The translations under genes and the position numbers were made by a program. DNA of 64,000 nucleotides from assembly GCA_048498035.1 (NCBI GenBank), contig JBEHYT010000008.1, forward strand, positions 121,507 to 185,506, read 5' to 3'. This document shows positions 58,234 through 64,000 of this stretch, one piece after another (the stretch's first letter is position 1; each line of letters opens with the position of its first letter). The notes beneath the pieces are model-generated. The model had not been told where the DNA came from. It did not search any database and was given only the letters and a program-made list of their open reading frames with translations. The stretch comes from CADEDV01 sp048498035. GTDB taxonomy: Bacteria; Bacteroidota; Bacteroidia; Chitinophagales; Chitinophagaceae.

Positions 58234-61197
58234 ATGCCCGGCAAAAAATATACGATTACTGCATTTATCCTTGTCCTTGCTTTCCTGGTGACCCAACCAC
58301 TTGCTGCGCAGTTGGGAACGTCACTTACCATTAAAAAGCCAAAGGAGTACGAGGATCGTACACTGGCTTCTGAAAAATCAGACCAGAAAAAATTTACCCT
58401 GCCCAAGCGTTTTTTCCAGAATGCATTTACACATTACAATTATTTCTTTAACGCCAACCAGAAGCTGAACGAGATCATTACCCGGGCCAAAACGGCATTC
58501 CAGGAAGACTATTCCACCTTGCTCCCGTTTTATAACTACACGCTGGAAACCACGGCACAGGACAGCCTCGAGTTGGATTCCCTGCTGGATAAGTCACAAA
58601 CCGGTATCGCATTGCATGATCTGCGTAACGACTGGATCGATAACCTCTACCTGCTTTGGGGAGCCGCTTATTACCTGAAGCAGCAACATGATTCAGCCTA
58701 CCTGATGTTTCAGTACATCAACTACGCCTTTGCACCAAAAGAAAAAGACGGTTATTATATCACGATCGGAAGTCGCGCTGATGGTAATTCAGCGTACAGT
58801 ATTGCTACCAAAGAGAAACGCAGCCTGCCGAAGCGGATTTTTTCAGAACCTCCCAGCCGCAACGATGCGTTTATCTGGCAAATACGCAATTTCCTGGCGC
58901 AGGACGAATTTGCAGAGGCAGCCAGCCTGATCGTCACCCTTCGAAATGACCCCGTATTCCCCTCCCGCCTGCAAAATGACCTGGAAGAAGTGCAGGCCTA
59001 CTGGTTTTACAAACAAAATATGTGGGATAGTGCGGCCAACCATCTTTCCCAGGCCCTGAGCAATGCCACTAACCGCCAGGAACGTGCCCGTTGGGAATAC
59101 CTGTTGGCACAATTATATGAACGCTCCGGTAAATTCACCGATGCCGAAAAAGCGTATGCAAAAGCGATCGCCCATACCACAGACCCGGTAATGGATGTAT
59201 ACGCCCGCCTGAGTTCCATCCGCGTACATAAAGATGGCACCGATAATTATATCGACCACAATATTGCAGCGCTGCTGAAAATGGCGCGAAAAACGAGGTA
59301 TGAAGAATACCGCGACATCATTTACTACACCGCTGCACAAATGGAACTGGAGCGCAACAATGTTGATGCGGCCATTCCCCTGCTGGTAAAAAGCACGCAG
59401 GTGCCCGGCAACAATGTGTCACAACGGAACAAGGCCTTTCTTCAACTGGCACAACTGCAATTTGCAAGAAAAAAATATCGCCCGTCTTATAACTATTACG
59501 ACAGCATCCGGGAAAATGATCCAAAGCTGACTGCACTGGAAGAAGTAAAACAACGTAAAACTGCCCTTAGGAAAGTAGTGCAGAATATGGACATCCTGGA
59601 CAGGCAGGACAGCCTCCTGCGTATTGCAGCGCTGCCCGAAGACGAACGCCGCGACCTGGTAAAAAAACTGGTGAAAAAATTGCGGAAAGAACAGGGCCTG
59701 AAAGACGAAGAATCAAATGACGGAACCTTTACTACCGGCAGCACAGGTGCGCCGGGTGCTGCGAGCCCCGTCTTTGGCAGTCCGCAAACAAGGGGCGAAT
59801 GGTACTTTTACAATCAATCTGCCAAACAACGCGGTGCAATTGATTTTAAATCGCGATGGGGATCGCGACCGAATGTTGACAACTGGCGCCGCAGTAATGC
59901 CATTGCCGCCCAGATTGCGATGAATGATCAGAAAAACGGCGTTTCCGGAGCACCGGTAAAGAACGTTCCGCTACAGGAGGCTGACCTGAGCTTCGACGGG
60001 TTGTATTCAAAATTGCCGCTCACGCCCGAAGCAGTGCAGAAGACCAATGATTCCATTCAGCAGGCGCTCTTTAACCTGGGCGTTGCCTACATTCAGCAAA
60101 TTGAAGATTGTGAATTTGGCACCAGTACGCTGGAACAACTGCGCAGCCGTTTCCCGGGCTTTAAACCCATGGATGAAGTTTTATTTAATCTTTACTATTG
60201 CTATGATAAAAACGGCGACCTCGCAAAGGCAGCCGATATCCGCAAAGCGATGACCAGTGGTTTTGCCAAAAGCCGGTATACCACCATTGTAACAACAGGC
60301 AAGGATCCCGCGGACACAAAAAATGACAGCGCGGCCACCCAGGCGTATGAACGAATCTATGATCTGTTCCTGGAAGGAAGCTTTGATACCGCCGTTGCCG
60401 AAAAGAAAAAAGCTGATAGCCTGTACAGCCACAATTACTGGACTCCGCAATTACTGTATATCGAATCAGTATATTATATCCACCAACGGCAGGATAGCAC
60501 TGCCAAAGTGGTCTTAAACAATATTGTTCAGAAATTTGGCGGCACAGCCATGGCAGAACGCGCCAAAACGCTGATCGATGTATTAGGGCGCAGGGCACAA
60601 ATTGAAGACGAACTGACCCGCCTGCAAATCAACGTGCCTGAAGCAGATACCGCCCGTCGCTATCATCCACGCACTGCGCCGGTAGTAGCGCAGCAGCCGG
60701 TACAGCGAACAGACTCAGTAGCAGCTAACCCGCCGGTTGTTCAAACACCGGTACGAACTATTCCGCAGGCAACTGACTCCACGCAAAACCGCGTTATCAC
60801 TCCTACGGTAAGCCCGTTTGTGTATGATACCGCGGCCGCTCATTATGTGGTGGTAATGCTCACCAACATCACGCCCATATTTGCAAACGAGGTAAAAATG
60901 GCATACGACCGGTATGACCGGGCGCATTTCTATAACACCACGTTTACGCTCGACCTGAAGGACATTGACGCAACAACCAAGTTTCTGCTCATCAGTCCGT
61001 TTAACAATCAGCGCGAAGCGCTTGATTATATTGACGCTGTAAAACCGGCCACCACCACGCAGATTTTGCCATGGCTTAAGAACGGTCGTTATAACTATGC
61101 GATCATCAACCAGAAAAACCTGGATATTTTGCAATCGGCCAATAACCTGGAGGATTATAAAGCCTTTCTAAATCAACATTTTCCGAATAGATTCTAA
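58234..61197 (+). CDS. T9SS component PorW/SprE-like TPR protein
   Basis: A 987-aa exported protein. The ATG at 58234 gives a signal peptide (TITAFILVLAFLVTQPLAAQ); unlike many family members no lipobox cysteine is seen. The KRFFQNAFTHYNYFFNANQK segment and the tetratricopeptide series (LLWGAAYYLKQQHDSAYLMF, LLAQLYERSGKFTDAEKAYA, YYTAAQMELERNNVDAAIPL) match PorW/SprE, required for T9SS secretion and gliding. The C-terminal part has a SprE-type domain (HYVVVMLTNITPIFANEVKM). It probably works with other T9SS parts elsewhere to export proteins such as the endonuclease at 45-47 kb. Confidence 0.88.
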   Translation: MPGKKYTITAFILVLAFLVTQPLAAQLGTSLTIKKPKEYEDRTLASEKSDQKKFTLPKRFFQNAFTHYNYFFNANQKLNEIITRAKTAFQEDYSTLLPFYNYTLETTAQDSLELDSLLDKSQTGIALHDLRNDWIDNLYLLWGAAYYLKQQHDSAYLMFQYINYAFAPKEKDGYYITIGSRADGNSAYSIATKEKRSLPKRIFSEPPSRNDAFIWQIRNFLAQDEFAEAASLIVTLRNDPVFPSRLQNDLEEVQAYWFYKQNMWDSAANHLSQALSNATNRQERARWEYLLAQLYERSGKFTDAEKAYAKAIAHTTDPVMDVYARLSSIRVHKDGTDNYIDHNIAALLKMARKTRYEEYRDIIYYTAAQMELERNNVDAAIPLLVKSTQVPGNNVSQRNKAFLQLAQLQFARKKYRPSYNYYDSIRENDPKLTALEEVKQRKTALRKVVQNMDILDRQDSLLRIAALPEDERRDLVKKLVKKLRKEQGLKDEESNDGTFTTGSTGAPGAASPVFGSPQTRGEWYFYNQSAKQRGAIDFKSRWGSRPNVDNWRRSNAIAAQIAMNDQKNGVSGAPVKNVPLQEADLSFDGLYSKLPLTPEAVQKTNDSIQQALFNLGVAYIQQIEDCEFGTSTLEQLRSRFPGFKPMDEVLFNLYYCYDKNGDLAKAADIRKAMTSGFAKSRYTTIVTTGKDPADTKNDSAATQAYERIYDLFLEGSFDTAVAEKKKADSLYSHNYWTPQLLYIESVYYIHQRQDSTAKVVLNNIVQKFGGTAMAERAKTLIDVLGRRAQIEDELTRLQINVPEADTARRYHPRTAPVVAQQPVQRTDSVAANPPVVQTPVRTIPQATDSTQNRVITPTVSPFVYDTAAAHYVVVMLTNITPIFANEVKMAYDRYDRAHFYNTTFTLDLKDIDATTKFLLISPFNNQREALDYIDAVKPATTTQILPWLKNGRYNYAIINQKNLDILQSANNLEDYKAFLNQHFPNRF

Positions 61198-61326
61198 GAT
61201 AAAAAGCCCTGTTTTTTTGGGAAAAAATTATAGCCGGCTGCCCGCTGGGGCTTTGGCTTTTCCGTATTTTCGGCGCATGATTTTTGGTGCATCATCCGCA
61301 CGTTCATACTTACAACCCATTATACT

Positions 61327-63750
61327 ATGAGACGTTCCGTCCGCATCTTCTGGATTTTGTTCTTTTTAGGATTTGGCTGCCTTATCCTGTTATTGGTAAT
61401 GGCCAACTTTGGTGTCTTTGGTAAAATGCCATCCCTGAAAGAATTGGAAAATCCAACGATCCAACAAGCCTCGGAAGTATATGCCGCCGATGGCACGCTG
61501 ATGGGAAAGTATTATACCGACAAAGGAAACCGCAGCAACGTTAGCTATCGCGACATTTCCCCGCACGTAGTGGATGCGCTGATTGCCACAGAGGACGAGC
61601 GTTTTTACAGTCATGCCGGCATTGATTTTAAATCAACACTTCGCGCAGTTTTTACGGCGGGACGTCAAGGCGGTGCCAGTACCATTACACAGCAGTTGGC
61701 GAAGGCGCTGCTGGACCAGGGCAGCCGAAACAAGGCGATGCGGGTGTTTGAAAAGATGAAAGAATGGATCATCGCTGTAAAACTGGAACGCAATTTTACA
61801 AAAGAAGAAATCATTACCCTTTACCTGAATGCAGTTCCTTTTGGAAATAATATCTACGGTATCCGGAATGCTGCCCGCACCTATTTCCAGAAAGAACCAG
61901 ACCGGCTGGATATTGAAGAAGCTGCGCTGCTGGTAGGAATGCTGAAAGGCAACACGATCTACAACCCGCTTCGCAATCCCAAAGCTGCGCTTGACCGGCG
62001 GAATGTAGTGTTGAATCAAATGGCCGTAAATGGAAAGATCACTGAAGCGGAAGCGACCAAACTAAAGGCCAAACCGATCAACCTGAATTACCGCAAGCTG
62101 GACGAAAACACTGGATATGCGCCTTATTTCCGTCAACAGTTAAGAGGGGAAATAGTAGATATCCTGAAAGATATCAAGAAGCCTGACGGTGGATCCTATG
62201 ACATCTACAAAGATGGGCTAAAGATCTATACCACCATCAATCTGCGCATGCAGGAATATGCAGAAGAAGCGGTGGCAGCACAACTTCCCATTTTGCAACG
62301 CAATGTAAATGCGCAATATAATATCAAGAACGGCAGTATCTGGAAAGGACAGGATAAAGTACTGGAACGCGCCATGCGATCCAGCGAACGCTGGCAGAAC
62401 CTGGAACAGGACGGGCTTAGCGACAAAGAGATCCGGGCTTCTTTTTATGTAAAAGTGCCCATGAAAATATTTGCCTGGAATTCTGACCGGGAACGGGACA
62501 CAGTAATGACACCTATAGACTCCATCAAGTATCATAAACAGATGGAACAAACCGCCTTTATGGCAATGGACCCGGTTACGGGTGAAGTAAAAGCCTGGGT
62601 GGGTGGTATTAATTTCAAAACCTTCAAGTATGATCACGTCAACCTGTCGACCAAGCGCCAGGTAGGTTCTACCATTAAGCCACTTCTTTACACGCAGGCA
62701 ATGGAAGAACGCGGGTTTACCCCGGAAAGCGAATGTCAGAATGAAGCGCAGTATTTCCCCGGCAGTGGCTGGGTACCTGCGGGTAAAAAATGTCCCGGTG
62801 GCACTATCAGCATGGCCAACGCCCTGGCGTATTCAAAAAACTGTGCTACGGCTTATATCATGAAGCAGGTTACGCCACAGGCATTTGTAGACTTCCTGCA
62901 ACGTTTAAATATTCCAACCAAGGTAGAACCTCACCCTTCCATTGCACTCGGCTCCTGCGATCTTTCCCTGTTTGAGATGCTTTGGGGATATACCATTTTT
63001 GCCGGTGGTGGATTTTCCACCAAACCCTATTTCATCTCACGTATTGAAGATCGTAACGGGAATGTGATCAAACGCTTTGATTACAGCGGCAACCGGAAGG
63101 AAGCTGTTAGCGAAGCTACTGCCTATACCATGGCAAGGATGATGCAGGGGACTGTGGACAAAGGTACAGCGCGCGGATTGCGGGCTATCCTGGGTGCAGC
63201 TGAGATGGGCGGCAAAACCGGGACTACCAACTCCAATGCTGATGCCTGGTTTATCGGGTATACGCCACAACTGCTGGCTGGCGCATGGGTTGGTTTTGAT
63301 GATCCTTTCCTGCACAACCAGGGAGACGGTGCCCGTATGGCCAGCCCGATCTGGAAGGTATTTTTCCAAAAAGTATATGGCGATAAAACCCTGGGCATTG
63401 ACCGCGACGCCAAATTCAGCAAACCGGCTGATCTCCAGAACGTGATCAATACAGATTATATTGATGGCATGGTAGATGATATTCCGCCGCCTCCCGGCGA
63501 AGGTGAAGACCAGGGCGTAGGCAGTGAGTCTGACTTCATGATCCCCACCGATAACCTGAAACCGGAATCCAAACCATTCCAGGATGAGGATGGCAATCCC
63601 ATCAAACAACCGGTAAAAAAAGACAGTGCCAACAAAGCACATACGCAGCCGGCATTGAATAACAATGATAAACCCATTGGTTCCGCTGCAGATGAGCCAA
63701 AAAAAAAGAAAGGATTGCTTAAACGAATTTTCGGTAGTAAAAAGAATTAG
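61327..63750 (+). CDS. Class A penicillin-binding protein (PBP1A-type)
   Basis: An 807-aa bifunctional cell-wall enzyme. A membrane anchor (WILFFLGFGCLILLLVMANF) precedes the glycosyltransferase domain with EDERFYSHAGID and GGASTITQQLAKALL (catalytic Glu region), and the transpeptidase domain with SxxK (QVGSTIKPLL), SxN (YSKNCA) and KTG (GGKTGTTN). The C-terminal 80 residues are polar and end in a lysine-rich stretch. It polymerises and cross-links peptidoglycan at the periplasmic face. It starts 129 bp after the PorW/SprE gene and is followed by a repeat region. Confidence 0.97.
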   Translation: MRRSVRIFWILFFLGFGCLILLLVMANFGVFGKMPSLKELENPTIQQASEVYAADGTLMGKYYTDKGNRSNVSYRDISPHVVDALIATEDERFYSHAGIDFKSTLRAVFTAGRQGGASTITQQLAKALLDQGSRNKAMRVFEKMKEWIIAVKLERNFTKEEIITLYLNAVPFGNNIYGIRNAARTYFQKEPDRLDIEEAALLVGMLKGNTIYNPLRNPKAALDRRNVVLNQMAVNGKITEAEATKLKAKPINLNYRKLDENTGYAPYFRQQLRGEIVDILKDIKKPDGGSYDIYKDGLKIYTTINLRMQEYAEEAVAAQLPILQRNVNAQYNIKNGSIWKGQDKVLERAMRSSERWQNLEQDGLSDKEIRASFYVKVPMKIFAWNSDRERDTVMTPIDSIKYHKQMEQTAFMAMDPVTGEVKAWVGGINFKTFKYDHVNLSTKRQVGSTIKPLLYTQAMEERGFTPESECQNEAQYFPGSGWVPAGKKCPGGTISMANALAYSKNCATAYIMKQVTPQAFVDFLQRLNIPTKVEPHPSIALGSCDLSLFEMLWGYTIFAGGGFSTKPYFISRIEDRNGNVIKRFDYSGNRKEAVSEATAYTMARMMQGTVDKGTARGLRAILGAAEMGGKTGTTNSNADAWFIGYTPQLLAGAWVGFDDPFLHNQGDGARMASPIWKVFFQKVYGDKTLGIDRDAKFSKPADLQNVINTDYIDGMVDDIPPPPGEGEDQGVGSESDFMIPTDNLKPESKPFQDEDGNPIKQPVKKDSANKAHTQPALNNNDKPIGSAADEPKKKKGLLKRIFGSKKN

Positions 63751-63761
63751 AGATAAAATGG

Positions 63762-63898
63762 TTAATGTGGAAATGTGCTGATTAATTCGCTAATTCGGCG
63801 ATTCGGTGATTCGATAATGGAAGGAAATGATTAATGTGGAAATGTGCTGATTAATTTCTTAATTCGACAATTCGGTGATTCGATAATCATTAGTGTCC
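63762..63898. repeat. Tandem 69-bp AT-rich repeat
   Basis: Two copies of a unit starting with TTAATGTGGAAATGTGCTGA (63762 and 63831, 69 bp apart) and continuing through an ATTCGGTGATTCGATAAT segment. The copies differ in the middle (CGCTAATTCGGCG against TCTTAATTCGACA). Related words occur at 38045-38095 and, reversed, around 38270-38325, so this is a dispersed family. Confidence 0.85.
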
Positions 63899-64000
63899 GG
63901 GGAAAATAAAAATCCAACTCAGGACCTCTTTACTAGCCTGAATATCAAAGATTATTTAACCCACTTTTTGTCCAATTTAAAAGCAAGGCCCCTTATTCAA
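63890..64000. mobile_element. Possible insertion-sequence end, truncated by the window
   Basis: TTAGTGTCCGGGGAAAA starts at about 63890 directly after the 69-bp repeat; the same TAGTGTCCGG followed by AAAA occurs at 38083, again after a repeat copy. An abrupt shared boundary fits the terminal inverted repeat of an insertion sequence. No transposase is visible in the last 100 bases, so the call is tentative. Confidence 0.35.

Noticed and set aside
63037..63642. 200-codon frame antisense to the penicillin-binding protein gene
   Set aside because: It overlaps the conserved transpeptidase domain coding region and shows no recognisable protein features.
1..64000. CRISPR arrays, rRNA genes or complete tRNA genes
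   Set aside because: No regularly spaced repeats with unique spacers, no rRNA sequence and no full tRNA cloverleaf were seen.

Overview
The window reads as a chromosomal segment of a Bacteroidota bacterium, most likely of the Chitinophagaceae type. The signs are a type IX secretion system (T9SS) component (PorW/SprE), a protein with a T9SS sorting tail, a large TonB-dependent receptor with a carboxypeptidase-regulatory N-terminus, Porin_10, HYC_CC_PP, DUF2911, DUF2141 and DUF1572 proteins, AtpZ next to bactofilin, many TTG/GTG starts, weak Shine-Dalgarno sites and repeated TAnnTTTG promoter boxes. These assignments come from reading the sequence; no database search was run.

Layout. 0.1-2.3 kb: ECF sigma factor and a composite anti-sigma membrane protein. 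2.3-10.4 kb (minus): M14 carboxypeptidase, PIG-L deacetylase, two small membrane proteins (61 and 41 aa), a sodium:solute symporter and a DUF2911/TPR protein. Divergent from these are gamma-glutamyltransferase and a DinB-like protein (10.5-12.8 kb). 12.9-14.1 kb: small envelope proteins. 14.2-19.1 kb: a TamB-like giant protein whose start is probably CTG. 19.1-23.8 kb: RibBA and an Oar-like TonB-dependent receptor.

23.9-35.7 kb is the most unusual part. A divergent alpha/beta hydrolase faces an ATP-grasp ligase, a 75-aa protein and a GCS2-type carboxylate-amine ligase. Then come a lipoprotein amidohydrolase, a multi-PAS histidine kinase and receiver protein, a free-standing class I glutamine amidotransferase, a second ATP-grasp-like protein and a cupin. 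Together they look like a pathway that builds or amidates a small peptide-like compound, with a sensor pair embedded in it.

35.7-38 kb: Tex, followed by a repeat-rich spacer. 38.4-41.2 kb (minus): a metal and redox group (HYC_CC_PP, two HMA proteins, TlpA thioredoxin, outer-membrane protein). 41.4-47.7 kb (minus): Porin_10, purine nucleoside phosphorylase, a lipoprotein and a T9SS-exported endonuclease I. 47.9-51.8 kb: SucC, a Tat-signal protein, a tRNA relic lacking the anticodon arm with its terminator, and an AbiEi/AbiEii toxin-antitoxin pair. 51.9-56.0 kb: a Lys/Ala/Pro-rich exported protein, two overlapping SET-domain genes, a secreted protein and a MuiA-like DUF4139 protein with an inserted domain. 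56.1-58.1 kb (minus): membrane coiled-coil protein, bactofilin, AtpZ, a membrane protein and a SprT-like protein. 58.2-63.8 kb: PorW/SprE and a class A penicillin-binding protein. The end of the window holds a 69-bp tandem repeat that runs into a probable insertion-sequence end.
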